A stretch of DNA of 64,000 nt from assembly GCA_021371955.1 (NCBI GenBank), contig JAJFVD010000009.1, forward strand, positions 1-64,000, in the 5' to 3' direction. The notes beneath the pieces are model-generated. The model ran no database searches. It saw only the letters and a program-made list of their open reading frames with translations, and had not been told where the DNA came from. The first letter of the stretch is position 1, and each line of letters begins with the position of its first letter. Positions 52,232-61,922 of this stretch are shown here, piece after piece. The DNA comes from Bacteroidales bacterium. Its GTDB lineage: Bacteria; Bacteroidota; Bacteroidia; Bacteroidales; UBA932. Both the position numbers and the translations under genes were made by a program.

Positions 52232-53380
52232 ATGACCAATTTCGTTTTTCAAAACCCGACAAAGTTAATTTTCGGAAAAAACTCAATTTCATCGCTATCC
52301 GGAGAGATATCTAAAGAAAATAGAATTCTTATAACTTTTGGAGGAGGAAGCGTTAAAAACAATGGCGTTTACGAACAAGTTATCAATTCGCTTAAAGGAT
52401 ATACATTCTTTGAATTCTGGGGAATTGAGGCGAATCCGGATATAGAAACACTCAGAAAAGCAATAATTCTTGGTAAAGAAAAAAATTGCGATTTTGTTCT
52501 TGCCGTCGGAGGAGGTTCGGTAATTGACGGATCCAAACTTATTGCTGCCGGCATACCTTACGAAGGCGATGCATGGGAAATAGTAAAGAAACGGGATTTC
52601 ACAAAAGAGAAAGTACTTCCGTTGGGCACAGTGCTCACATTGCCTGCAACCGGTTCTGAAATGAATGCCGGTGCGGTTATTTCCAACAGAATTGCGAAAG
52701 AAAAATTCGCTTTTTACTCAAGATATCCTCAATTTTCAATTCTTGACCCGCTTACTACTTTCACGCTTCCAAAATTTCAGATTGCATGCGGTCTTGCAGA
52801 TACTTTTATCCATGTAATGGAACAGTATCTGACAACTCCGGGACAATCCCCGCTAATGGACAGATGGTCGGAAGGTATCCTTCAGACAATTGTGGAGATT
52901 TCTCCAAAAGTATTGTCAAATCCGGAGGATTATGATTCTATGGCTACTTTCATGCTCTCGGCAACAATGGCATTAAATGGGTTTGTATCAATGGGAGTGA
53001 GTCAGGACTGGGCCACTCACATGATAGGTCATGAGCTAACAGCTCTTCACGGGCTCACTCACGGACACACGCTTACCATCCTGCTGCCGGGTACTATGTG
53101 GGTCATGAGAAAAGAAAAGGGAGATAAAATTTTGCAGTACGGACAAAGGGTTTGGGGAATATCAGGAACAGACAGAGAGCTTACAATCAGTAAGATTATA
53201 GAAAAAACTGAGGAATTTTTCCGTTCATTGGGGTTAAAGACACGCCTTTCGGAAAACGGAGCCGGTGAAGAAACAATAAATGAAATAGTGCGTCGTTTTG
53301 AGCAAAGGGATGTCCATTTCGGAGAAAACCGCTCAGTAAATGCAGCTGTAACAAGACAAATCCTGGAAAGGGTAATCTGA
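52232..53380 (+). CDS. Iron-containing alcohol dehydrogenase (butanol dehydrogenase-like)
   Basis: A 382-residue group III alcohol dehydrogenase related to YqhD/BdhA. It has the start FVFQNPTKLIFGKNSI, the NADPH loop VGGGSVIDGSKLIAAG near 92-107, LPATGSEMNAGAVISN near 135, and metal ligands in GLADTFIHVMEQYL (Asp/His) and the HELTALHGLTHGHTL segment. It reduces aldehydes such as butanal to alcohols, or detoxifies reactive aldehydes. It fits the butyrate/acetate fermentation genes elsewhere in the window. Confidence 0.92.
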   Translation: MTNFVFQNPTKLIFGKNSISSLSGEISKENRILITFGGGSVKNNGVYEQVINSLKGYTFFEFWGIEANPDIETLRKAIILGKEKNCDFVLAVGGGSVIDGSKLIAAGIPYEGDAWEIVKKRDFTKEKVLPLGTVLTLPATGSEMNAGAVISNRIAKEKFAFYSRYPQFSILDPLTTFTLPKFQIACGLADTFIHVMEQYLTTPGQSPLMDRWSEGILQTIVEISPKVLSNPEDYDSMATFMLSATMALNGFVSMGVSQDWATHMIGHELTALHGLTHGHTLTILLPGTMWVMRKEKGDKILQYGQRVWGISGTDRELTISKIIEKTEEFFRSLGLKTRLSENGAGEETINEIVRRFEQRDVHFGENRSVNAAVTRQILERVI

Positions 53381-53428
53381 CAAATCGGGTAATATTTTGT
53401 ATCTTTACATAAACTTTATTGCAGAGAT

Positions 53429-53890
53429 ATGAAAAGTAAAAACCTCGAACTACTGACATTTAAAATCGAGGGGCAAAACTTTGCCTTTCCTCTTCCAATG
53501 GTGGAAAGGGTCATTCAGGCCCAAACTATCACTCGTATTGAAAAAGCACCGGAATTTATTGAGGGAGTAATAGATATAAAAGGGGAAATAATCGGGGTCA
53601 TCTCTTTGAGAAAGCGTTTCTCTCTTGGAGACAAACCGCTATCTGTATCAGATTTAATATTGATAATTAACTCTCCCTCAGGAAAAATGGGAGTGATTGC
53701 AGACGAAACCGGCGATATTCTTAAAATATCAGAGGAGAGCATTAATGCAATGAAACCAATATTTGAAGGTATGTCTCAAATAGACTTTTTCAGCAACGAC
53801 AATGGCATTTTCTACATCTTCGATACTTCGACGATACTTTCAAATATTGAGAATTCAGAAATAGAACAGATGATTAAGTCAATTCAATAA
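53429..53890 (+). CDS. CheW-like coupling protein (WspB/D-type), first copy
   Basis: A 153-residue single CheW domain: LLTFKIEGQNFAFPLPMVERVI at the start, then TRIEKAPEFIEGVIDIKGEIIGVISLRKRF, which contains the canonical conserved core. It links the chemoreceptor to the CheA kinase. It is the first gene of a seven-gene chemosensory operon, 14 bases ahead of cheR. A -7-like TATCTTTA lies just upstream, but no -33 is present. Confidence 0.92.
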   Translation: MKSKNLELLTFKIEGQNFAFPLPMVERVIQAQTITRIEKAPEFIEGVIDIKGEIIGVISLRKRFSLGDKPLSVSDLILIINSPSGKMGVIADETGDILKISEESINAMKPIFEGMSQIDFFSNDNGIFYIFDTSTILSNIENSEIEQMIKSIQ

Positions 53891-53904
53891 GCATAGATAA
53901 TTCT

Positions 53905-55401
53905 ATGAAAAAAAAGGGTGAATTGATAAAAATCGCCGCTCTCGTAGAACAAGAGCTTGGCCTCCATTTCGAATCTAACAGGATTGAAGATGTCGAAAGG
54001 GGAATTCTTGCTGCTCTTCGTGAAATCAACATTGGAGACACAGAAAAATTCATCAGCAATTTAGCTGCGGCCTCGTCAATAGAACCTTTGTTTCTAAAAG
54101 TCCTTTCTTCGCATCTTACAATTGGAGAAACCTATTTTTTCCGTGAAAAGCCCGCAATGAGCCTTTTTATTAAGATGATAATGCCTGAGGTTATACGTAA
54201 AGCAGAGAAGGAAAAGAGAACAATAAAAATCTGGAGTGCCGGATGCAGCTCCGGAGAAGAGCCATACTCTCTGGCAATAATCATTAAAGAGAATTTTCCC
54301 GGATTAAATCCGTCTGACTTTTCAATTATGGCTACGGATATCAGCCCTAAAGCCATAAACAAGGCAATATCCGGAATATATACAGAGTGGTCATTCCGGG
54401 AAACGCCCGACAATATCAGAAAAAAATATTTTCTGAATAATAACGGAACATGGAGCATTTCTCCGGATATAAAAAGACTTGTAAACTTTACTTATCTCAA
54501 TCTGGCGAAGGATTCATATACTTCTCAGCTTGCAGGAGCAGCAAATGTCGATATAATTTTTTGCCGCAATGTTCTTATGTATTTATCTCCCGGCATAATA
54601 AAAACTGCTGCGGAGAATTTTTTTAACTGCCTTAATGACGGAGGCTGGTTTATTACCAGCCAGGTAGAACTCAATGATGAATATTTTTCCCTGTTCGATA
54701 AGGTATATTTTGAGAGTGGAGTTTTTTACAAAAAGATTGTTACGGGTAAAAAAGGCAAAAAGGCACCATACAAAAATTATATAGATGAAATCAATTTAAA
54801 GACTCTTTCAATAGGGATTAAACCGGAAAGAAAGATAACAAAGGAGATTAACCGTGAAACAAAGGGTAAATTCATTGCCCGCCAAAATATAAGTCCGCTT
54901 AGCGCCGAAACTGAGAACGACCTCGAAAAGCTTTATCTCGCAGGTAAATATAAGGAATGTATAACCGCTTGTCTTAAAATAATTGAAAAGGGCAAGGACG
55001 ACCATAATCTTCTTTCTTTGCTGGCTAAGTGTTATGCTAACACAGGAAATTATAAACAAGCAGTAATAGTTCTTGACAAAATAGTCTCAACGGGATTATC
55101 TGATGAAGATATTTTCTACCTTTATGGAACAGTACTGCACGAACAGAATGAGATAAATAAAGCAAAAGAGGCTTTTAAAAAAGGGCTTTACCTTAATCCT
55201 GATCACCTTCTGTCACATCTTATGATGGGGAACATAATGAATCGTGAGGGAAAAAGAACAATTGCAAATAAACATTATTTCAATGTTCTGGAGATACTCG
55301 GGAAATGGAATAATGATGATATTATTCCCGGTTCCGGAGGCCTGACAAAAGCAAGATTAAATGATATTGTAGAAAATCTGTTGTCCGAAAATGAAAAGTG
55401 A
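53905..55401 (+). CDS. CheR methyltransferase with C-terminal TPR domain (WspC-like)
   Basis: A 498-residue protein. The CheR N-terminal helical domain (1-75) and the SAM-dependent methyltransferase domain (about 80-275) include WSAGCSSGEEPYSLA (SAM site), ATDISPKAINKA and IIFCRNVLMYLS. A linker and TPR repeats follow (about 340-470). CheR methylates receptor glutamates. A CheR fused to TPR is the form found in WspC. Its last 11 bases overlap the next cheW gene. Confidence 0.94.
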   Translation: MKKKGELIKIAALVEQELGLHFESNRIEDVERGILAALREINIGDTEKFISNLAAASSIEPLFLKVLSSHLTIGETYFFREKPAMSLFIKMIMPEVIRKAEKEKRTIKIWSAGCSSGEEPYSLAIIIKENFPGLNPSDFSIMATDISPKAINKAISGIYTEWSFRETPDNIRKKYFLNNNGTWSISPDIKRLVNFTYLNLAKDSYTSQLAGAANVDIIFCRNVLMYLSPGIIKTAAENFFNCLNDGGWFITSQVELNDEYFSLFDKVYFESGVFYKKIVTGKKGKKAPYKNYIDEINLKTLSIGIKPERKITKEINRETKGKFIARQNISPLSAETENDLEKLYLAGKYKECITACLKIIEKGKDDHNLLSLLAKCYANTGNYKQAVIVLDKIVSTGLSDEDIFYLYGTVLHEQNEINKAKEAFKKGLYLNPDHLLSHLMMGNIMNREGKRTIANKHYFNVLEILGKWNNDDIIPGSGGLTKARLNDIVENLLSENEK

Positions 55402-55900
55402 AAAGGAAATACTTGACGAAAGAGCAAGACTAAATGCTTTAAAAGACAGTGCGAAAAACAATGTTGCCACTAATATTGCAACCTTTCTAGAGTTTCGGAT
55501 AGTCCCTGAACACTATGCCATTGAGGAGAAATTTGTTACAGAGGTTCTTTTTCTTCGGAACCTGACAACTATTCCCGGTACACCCTCATTTGTACAGGGA
55601 GTTATAAATTACAGAGGAAGAATACTATCTGTCGTCAACATTCAGATATTCCTTAATAAAAGGGAGAAAGGACTGGGAGAAATGAATAAACTGATTGTTA
55701 TCTCGGACGGCAAAATGGAATACGGCATTGTTGCAGACAACATAGCCGGGCTAAGAGATATTGATATTGATTCAATTGGCATTAAACCATTAAATCTTGA
55801 TCCATCTTCAGATGAATTTATAATGGGTGTAATGCCGGACGGAGTTGTGCTCCTGAATGGAGAGATTCTTTTAAAAACTTCAAAAATTATAATAAAATAA
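55391..55900 (+). CDS. CheW-like coupling protein, second copy (WspD-like)
   Basis: A 169-residue protein with a charged N-terminal extension (1-30) and one CheW domain: FLEFRIVPEHYAIEEKFVTEVLF, then TTIPGTPSFVQGVINYRGRILSVVNI. It is clearly different in sequence from the first CheW (53429-53890). Two CheW proteins in one operon, around a CheR-TPR, is the Wsp arrangement. The receptor gene follows after three bases. Confidence 0.92.
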   Translation: MKSEKEILDERARLNALKDSAKNNVATNIATFLEFRIVPEHYAIEEKFVTEVLFLRNLTTIPGTPSFVQGVINYRGRILSVVNIQIFLNKREKGLGEMNKLIVISDGKMEYGIVADNIAGLRDIDIDSIGIKPLNLDPSSDEFIMGVMPDGVVLLNGEILLKTSKIIIK

Positions 55901-55903
55901 CAT

Positions 55904-57397
55904 ATGAGCACTCTATTGGAATTTAAGACCCGACAAAAGCTGATTATTGGATTTTCGGCAGTGGTAATATTTACAATTCTCTTTACTGCTATGACCTTTA
56001 GCGGATTTAGAAGGTTTGACAACACATCATCGAAAATCCGCAACATTGACAGTCTCACATACGAACTCACAGGATTACGCGCAGATGAAAACAGGCTTCG
56101 CGCTCTTTCGCTTGAACTTGTATTTGTATCGAACAACGATAGAATTCTTAATATTAAATCAGCCATAAAGGAAAAAGAGACCGATTTTCTTAAAAAAGCA
56201 CATGGCATTGACAGTATGCTGGCCGGCTATCCCGACCAGAGAGCTCTCTTTTCTCAAACCGTTTCCGATATTAATACATATGTGCGCAACCGCGCTATAA
56301 TGATTAATCTGCTGGACAGCGGAAAAAAGAAAGAGGCACTGGAACTTGTTGAAGGCAATCAGTATTCTTTATATGAAAACATTCGCACAACCAGTATTGC
56401 GGTGGAAACCGAACTGATTAATTACAGAACTGCAGCTTACAACAATAATGAAAGACTCCATCGAGGTGCGAGTGTTCTAATTATTGTAATTGGTTCCATT
56501 CTTATTTTTCTCATTGTTTTTCTCTCTGTATGGGCTGTATATATACTCAGAAAAATTTCTGATGAGATTAGAACAGGAGTTGATGTTCTGGCTAGCTCAT
56601 CTACCGACATTTTAAGCACAGTTACAGAAATATCCGCCGGTGCTGCAGAGACATCTACAGCAGTATCGGAAACAACTACTACCATTGAAGAGGTAAGACA
56701 AACTGCACTTGTTTCCAATCAAAAATCACAGTCTCTCATGGAGAGCTCGCAACGGGCTGCCGATTCAGCAGACAAAGGCAAAAACTCAATAAAAAAGGTT
56801 ATTGACGCAATGGCCAAAATTGACAACCAGATGAATCTTATTTCCGAAACAGTTGTAAAACTGTCCGAGCAAAGCAGAACTATAGGGGAAATCACTTCTA
56901 CAGTTGCAGATATTGCAGACCAGTCCAACCTGCTTGCTGTAAATGCCGCTATTGAAGCTGCTAAAGCCGGAGAACACGGAAGAGGATTTACAATTGTTGC
57001 CCAGGAGATCCGTTCACTTGCAGATCAGTCAAAGAAAGCTACTCTTCAGGTCAAAGAAATTCTTAATGAAATCAATAAATCCGTAAACCAGGCTGTTGGA
57101 GTAACAGAACAAGGAGCCAGGACGGTAGACAACGGACTTAATCTGGTTAAGCAAAGCGGAGAGGTTATCGATATCCTTTCGGACAACGTGGAGGAGGCCG
57201 CAGAAGCATCAATCCAAATTTCTTCATCTACACAACAGCAAATGGCCGGAATGGATCAGATTGTACCTGCAATGGAAAACATCAAAAAAGCAAGCGAGCA
57301 AAACACAACAGGTATAAAACACACACAAACAATAGCGCAAAATATTCACCAACTGGGTCAGTCGCTGAAAAAAGTTATAATAAAATACAATCTATAG
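55904..57397 (+). CDS. Methyl-accepting chemotaxis protein (WspA-like receptor)
   Basis: A 497-residue membrane receptor. TM1 is about 14-36, a helical periplasmic domain follows (about 37-185, four-helix-bundle or CHASE3-like), and TM2 is about 188-211. There is no clear HAMP domain. The cytoplasmic part is a long coiled coil with the signalling tip [29 protein letters not shown] (about 342-370). It senses an unknown envelope or surface signal and controls the CheA kinase six bases downstream. Confidence 0.93.
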   Translation: MSTLLEFKTRQKLIIGFSAVVIFTILFTAMTFSGFRRFDNTSSKIRNIDSLTYELTGLRADENRLRALSLELVFVSNNDRILNIKSAIKEKETDFLKKAHGIDSMLAGYPDQRALFSQTVSDINTYVRNRAIMINLLDSGKKKEALELVEGNQYSLYENIRTTSIAVETELINYRTAAYNNNERLHRGASVLIIVIGSILIFLIVFLSVWAVYILRKISDEIRTGVDVLASSSTDILSTVTEISAGAAETSTAVSETTTTIEEVRQTALVSNQKSQSLMESSQRAADSADKGKNSIKKVIDAMAKIDNQMNLISETVVKLSEQSRTIGEITSTVADIADQSNLLAVNAAIEAAKAGEHGRGFTIVAQEIRSLADQSKKATLQVKEILNEINKSVNQAVGVTEQGARTVDNGLNLVKQSGEVIDILSDNVEEAAEASIQISSSTQQQMAGMDQIVPAMENIKKASEQNTTGIKHTQTIAQNIHQLGQSLKKVIIKYNL

Positions 57398-57403
57398 CGG
57401 ATA

Positions 57404-59554
57404 ATGAGTAACGACCAGGATGAATTTCTTAAAGAACTCTTAGCTGATTTCCGGATTGAAGCTACCGAACATTATAATTCCATTTTAGAGGGCGTTCTCT
57501 TGCTGGAAAAAAACGGGCATTCAAATCCTGACAAAAGCATCATAGAAAAGGTATACAGATGTACCCACTCTCTTAAAGGTGCCGCAAGGGCGGTTAACCT
57601 TTTGGATATTGAGAAACTCTGTATGGCTGCTGAAACTATTTTCAACAGCCTTAAGAAAGGTGAATCTGTCCTTAGCCCGTCTCTTTTTGACGTTCTGTAT
57701 AAGGCTCTGGATGTTTTGAAACTGCTGCTTTCAAACTATGATAAACCAGGGGGAGGCGGAACCAGTATAAACCTTGCACAGGTTATCAGACATCTGGAAT
57801 TCGTTCAAAAAAGTTCACTTAGCCAGGCTGGAAGTATAGAAAGCACTGTTCCGGAATTGGCTGATTCTCAGGAGACAGAACCCACTGGAAAAGAGATACA
57901 GGAAAAAAATATACCTGAAAAGGAAGATGATACAATAAGGATTTCATCCGGCAAGCTAAACCGGCTATTGAGAGAGACCGAAGATTTTGTTATTGTAAAA
58001 TCGGCTATTGAATTTTACAAAAAGGAACTCGCACAAATAAGCTCAAGATACAAAGATGAAAATCTCACTTATATTTATGAAGATATGGTGAGATTTCAGA
58101 ATATTGCAAACAGAATGGTAGATGACCTTATCATCGGCATAAAGTCTACCCTTTTGTCCCCTTTTTCAACAATACTCAATATTGTTCCAAAAATTGTAAG
58201 GGACCTCTCCAAAGAGAGCTCCAAAAGCATCTCTGTGTCAATTAAAGACGACTATTACGAAATTGACCGGAGGATTCTTGAAGAGATTAAGGATCCGATA
58301 ATCCACCTGATTCGCAATTGCATTGACCATGGTTTCGAGACTGTAAAGGAGAGAGAGGCAAAAGGTAAACCGTCACAGGGAAATCTAAGCATTACTGTAA
58401 GAAAAGAGGCCGACAGAAAAATATCTCTTATTATTGAAGATGACGGCAAAGGCATTGATTCGGAGAAGATTTTGAAATCTGCCATTAAAAACGGAATAAT
58501 TGACGAAAGCCGGTTAGGCAAAATGTCTGAAAATGAGATATATTCCCTAATCTTTAAATCCGGAGTTTCATCGAGCGAAATGATAACCGAGATTTCCGGA
58601 AGAGGGCTCGGGATGGCAATTGTTGCAGAAAAGGTTTCCAACCTTGGCGGCACAATAGATGTAAAATCCCGCAGAGGACTTGGGACAACTTTTACAATTA
58701 CCCTTCCTCAGACTATCGCTACTTTTCGTGGAATTATTGTTGTTGTTGAGGGAAAATCGTATATGGTACCTTCAATTTTTCTTGAAAGGGCCGTACTTAT
58801 TAAACCTCAGGAAATTAAGAGCATTGGAGGAAGAAATGTTATTACGGTTAATGATACGACAATCGGCTATATTTCCATGAGGGAAGCCCTTGGAGTCGAG
58901 AAAATGAAAACAGAGCCAAATTCAGACAGATACCTGAATGTAATGATTCTCTCAGTTAATAATAACAGACTTGCATTTTCTGTTGATGAAATACTTGAAG
59001 AACAAGAGGGAATAGTTAAGGATCTGGGACCAATGCTTAACCAGCTAAAAAAGATTACAGGGGTAACAATTCTGGCAAATGGTGTTATAGTTCCGGTTAT
59101 AAACATTAATGAAATTATTGGTAAAATATCTTTCAATTCTCACTATGAAACCGGAGAAGAGAGAGAGATCCAAGCTCTGGCGGGAAATGACCAAAAGAAG
59201 ATTCTTGTTGTCGAAGACTCAATTACTGTCCGTACAATGCTAAAAACAATTATCGAAAACGGAGGATATATAGTCAAAACCGCTTTCGACGGACAGGACG
59301 GACTCGAAACTCTGCTAAATGAAAGTTTTGATCTTCTTGTTACAGACATTGAGATGCCACGGATGAACGGTTTTGAACTGACAGAAAAAGTCAGGGAAAA
59401 CAGTGCATTTACAGATTTGCCCATAATTTTGGTGACAACTCTTGATAAGCCGGAGGATAAAAGAAGAGGATTGGAATCCGGAGCAAATGCGTATATTGTT
59501 AAAGGAAGTTTTGAAAAGAGCAACCTTATTGAAACAATCCGAAGACTGATATAA
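57404..59554 (+). CDS. CheA-receiver hybrid kinase (WspE-like)
   Basis: A 716-residue kinase. HPt domain (1-105) with the phosphorylated His55 in RCTHSLKGAARAVNL; a dimerisation helix region (about 185-270); ATPase domain with LIRNCIDHGFE, EDDGKGID and SGRGLGMAIVAEKV (to about 425); a CheW-like domain (about 430-570); and a C-terminal receiver with Asp648 in LVTDIEMPRMNGFE. A receiver fused to CheA is typical of WspE/FrzE. It should phosphorylate its own receiver, CheB and the response regulator/kinase downstream. Confidence 0.94.
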   Translation: MSNDQDEFLKELLADFRIEATEHYNSILEGVLLLEKNGHSNPDKSIIEKVYRCTHSLKGAARAVNLLDIEKLCMAAETIFNSLKKGESVLSPSLFDVLYKALDVLKLLLSNYDKPGGGGTSINLAQVIRHLEFVQKSSLSQAGSIESTVPELADSQETEPTGKEIQEKNIPEKEDDTIRISSGKLNRLLRETEDFVIVKSAIEFYKKELAQISSRYKDENLTYIYEDMVRFQNIANRMVDDLIIGIKSTLLSPFSTILNIVPKIVRDLSKESSKSISVSIKDDYYEIDRRILEEIKDPIIHLIRNCIDHGFETVKEREAKGKPSQGNLSITVRKEADRKISLIIEDDGKGIDSEKILKSAIKNGIIDESRLGKMSENEIYSLIFKSGVSSSEMITEISGRGLGMAIVAEKVSNLGGTIDVKSRRGLGTTFTITLPQTIATFRGIIVVVEGKSYMVPSIFLERAVLIKPQEIKSIGGRNVITVNDTTIGYISMREALGVEKMKTEPNSDRYLNVMILSVNNNRLAFSVDEILEEQEGIVKDLGPMLNQLKKITGVTILANGVIVPVININEIIGKISFNSHYETGEEREIQALAGNDQKKILVVEDSITVRTMLKTIIENGGYIVKTAFDGQDGLETLLNESFDLLVTDIEMPRMNGFELTEKVRENSAFTDLPIILVTTLDKPEDKRRGLESGANAYIVKGSFEKSNLIETIRRLI

Positions 59555-59565
59555 ATTGTATGTAA

Positions 59566-60657
59566 ATGAAATTTACACATCAAACATCCGGGAAAAAAAT
59601 AAGGGTTTTGATTGTCGACGACTCTCTTATAGGAAGAAAACTGCTGAGCGGTATTCTTGCAGCAGATCCCATGTTTGAAGTGGTTGCCTTAGCGGAAAAC
59701 GGAAAACTTGCATACGAAAAAGTTTTGCATTACAAGCCGGATGTCGTCAGCATGGATATCAATATGCCTGTAATGGACGGAATAGAGGCTACAAGACATA
59801 TTATGAGCCAATACCCTGTTCCCGTTGTGATTGTAAGCAGTATTTACCGGGATATGGAAATTGAACTGGCAATTCAGGAACTGGAAGCCGGAGCAGTTAC
59901 GATTTTACCTAAGCCATACGGACCGGGCCATCCCGATTTTTTAAAGTACGCCCAGAAATATAAAAACACTTTAAAACTCATGTCTGAGATAAAAGTTGTC
60001 AGGCGCAATTTTACTCATACCAATTCCAGTATCCAGGCCGGTGTTTTATCCGAAGACAAAGACGGTGCTTCTAAAAATTTATCCTCTTTTGACAAAAATG
60101 CAAAAGTTCTTGCGATTGGATCATCTGCCGGCGGTCCCGAGGGACTAAGAACTATTTTATCTAATATAAATCCTGCATTTCCACTTCCAATACTTTTGGT
60201 TCAGCATATAGACCCTAATTTTGCCGATGGCTTTGCTACATGGCTCAACAGCTTTTCGAAAATTAATGTAAAAATTGCAATTCAGGGTGAGAAAATTAGT
60301 CCCGGTAACGTTTATGTCCCTCCGGGAAACAAACACATGAAGGTTGACTCAGAAGGGAATATTCTCCTTACATCAGAAAAAACCTATTCTCTGAACCGTC
60401 CTTCCATTGATGCCCTTTTTTCCAGCCTTGCAGATGTCTATAAGCAAAATGTAATTGCTGTCCTTTTATCCGGTATGGGGAAAGACGGGGCAACAGAACT
60501 TAAGAGGTTAAAGGACACAGGAGCATATACATTTGCTCAGGATGAAGAGAGTTCTCTTGTTTTTGGAATGCCGGGCGAAGCTGTTAAACTTGGTGCAGTT
60601 TGCAGTGTTTTGTCTCCGCAAGGAATAGTAAATCAATTAAATAATCTTTTTGTATAA
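59566..60657 (+). CDS. cheB: CheB protein-glutamate methylesterase (WspF-like)
   Basis: A 363-residue two-domain protein: receiver with Asp64 in SMDINMPVMDGIEATRHI, a linker, then the methylesterase domain with catalytic Ser187 in AIGSSAGGPEGL, His in LVQHIDPNFADG and Asp in LLSGMGKDGATEL. It removes receptor methyl groups and resets the system. It is the sixth gene of the operon, 11 bases after cheA. Confidence 0.95.
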   Translation: MKFTHQTSGKKIRVLIVDDSLIGRKLLSGILAADPMFEVVALAENGKLAYEKVLHYKPDVVSMDINMPVMDGIEATRHIMSQYPVPVVIVSSIYRDMEIELAIQELEAGAVTILPKPYGPGHPDFLKYAQKYKNTLKLMSEIKVVRRNFTHTNSSIQAGVLSEDKDGASKNLSSFDKNAKVLAIGSSAGGPEGLRTILSNINPAFPLPILLVQHIDPNFADGFATWLNSFSKINVKIAIQGEKISPGNVYVPPGNKHMKVDSEGNILLTSEKTYSLNRPSIDALFSSLADVYKQNVIAVLLSGMGKDGATELKRLKDTGAYTFAQDEESSLVFGMPGEAVKLGAVCSVLSPQGIVNQLNNLFV

Positions 60658-60660
60658 TTT

Positions 60661-61917
60661 ATGGCGGAAAGTGTAAAATCAATTTTGGGAGACAGATATA
60701 TTTTAGCTGTTGAAGATTCCCTGGTTCAGGCTAAAAGGCTGGAGCATTTTTTTGTAAAAAACAATCTCAATTACAATCTTTTTCCAAATGCAGAAGAAGC
60801 ATTTCAGTTCGCCAAATCCTACCCTCCCGGGCTTCTTATTAGTGATGTTGTAATGCCGGGCATGGATGGCTATGAATTTTGTAAGGCATTTAAGGCCATC
60901 CCCTATCTCGCCGATATTCCGGTTATTCTTTTGACTTCGCTTCAGGATTCCCAGGATATTATTAAAGGATTGCAGGCAGGTGCCAACAACTTTATATCTA
61001 AACCTTACGACGAAAAATATCTGCTTCAAAGAATAGACAACCTCCTGAGCAATCAGTTTATCTCCTCTTCAGAAAGTTCTTCCGGCGGGTTGGATCTTAA
61101 GTTCAGAGGCGAAATGTTTCATATTACATCCGGTAAAAAGCAGATACTTGATTTGCTCCTTTCTGTCTATGAAACAGCAATGCAGAGGAATGAAGAACTT
61201 GCATCAACTAAATCCCAACTGGAAAAATCTAATGAAGACCTCGTTCAGGCGAATAGCGACCTGGAGTCTTTTTCAAGAACAGTTTCCCATGACCTTAAAT
61301 CCCCGCTTTCGGTAATAATTGGTTTTGCAAGCATTATTCTGGACAAACCCGACAGTGAAATTGGCAGGGAGGAAAGAACATATATAAAGCATATACTTGA
61401 TTCAGCTAACGAAATGACGCAACTCGTTAAAGATTTGCTTGCATTTGCCCAGTCGGGTAAAGTTGATATCAAAGAGGAAGATATCGATTTAAGTTCAATG
61501 GCAAACGAGCTTGCAGGGAGTTTATTGTTAAGGTATCCGGAACGCAAATTTAAAATAGAGATAGAGCCAGGCATGCACACTAAGGCAGATCAGAAAATGG
61601 TTCATGTAGTTCTCGACAATTTGCTTGGAAACGCTCTGAAGTACAGTTCAAAAAGCGAAAATCCAGAGGTTATTTTTGGCCAGAAAGAGTACTTTGGCTC
61701 AACACTATATTTTATAAAAGACAATGGTGTTGGGTTTGATGCTGCAAATGCAGATAAGCTGTTTCAACCCTTCGTTCGTTATCACTCCGGAAGTGAATTT
61801 TCAGGTACAGGAGTGGGCCTTTCTACAGTAAAAAGAATTATTGACAAGCATAAAGGTCAAATTTGGGCCGAATCAGAAATAGGAAAAGGGTCAGTATTTT
61901 ATTTTACTTTAAACTAA
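60661..61917 (+). CDS. Receiver-histidine kinase in the WspR position
   Basis: A 418-residue cytosolic protein. Receiver (about 10-130) with Asp62 in LISDVVMPGMDGYEF; a coiled linker; HisKA with His210 in VSHDLKSPLSVIIGF; ATPase with DNLLGNALKYS, KDNGVGFDAA and GTGVGLSTVKRII. It starts three bases after cheB, so it belongs to the operon and sits where Wsp systems have the GGDEF protein WspR. It has no output domain of its own, so its phosphoryl group must go to another, unseen regulator. Confidence 0.92.
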   Translation: MAESVKSILGDRYILAVEDSLVQAKRLEHFFVKNNLNYNLFPNAEEAFQFAKSYPPGLLISDVVMPGMDGYEFCKAFKAIPYLADIPVILLTSLQDSQDIIKGLQAGANNFISKPYDEKYLLQRIDNLLSNQFISSSESSSGGLDLKFRGEMFHITSGKKQILDLLLSVYETAMQRNEELASTKSQLEKSNEDLVQANSDLESFSRTVSHDLKSPLSVIIGFASIILDKPDSEIGREERTYIKHILDSANEMTQLVKDLLAFAQSGKVDIKEEDIDLSSMANELAGSLLLRYPERKFKIEIEPGMHTKADQKMVHVVLDNLLGNALKYSSKSENPEVIFGQKEYFGSTLYFIKDNGVGFDAANADKLFQPFVRYHSGSEFSGTGVGLSTVKRIIDKHKGQIWAESEIGKGSVFYFTLN

Positions 61918-61922
61918 TTGTT

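Noticed and set aside
53390..53428. Promoter for the chemosensory operon
   Set aside because: TATCTTTA is one base off the -7 consensus and no -33 TTTG is placed correctly, so it is not listed as a feature.
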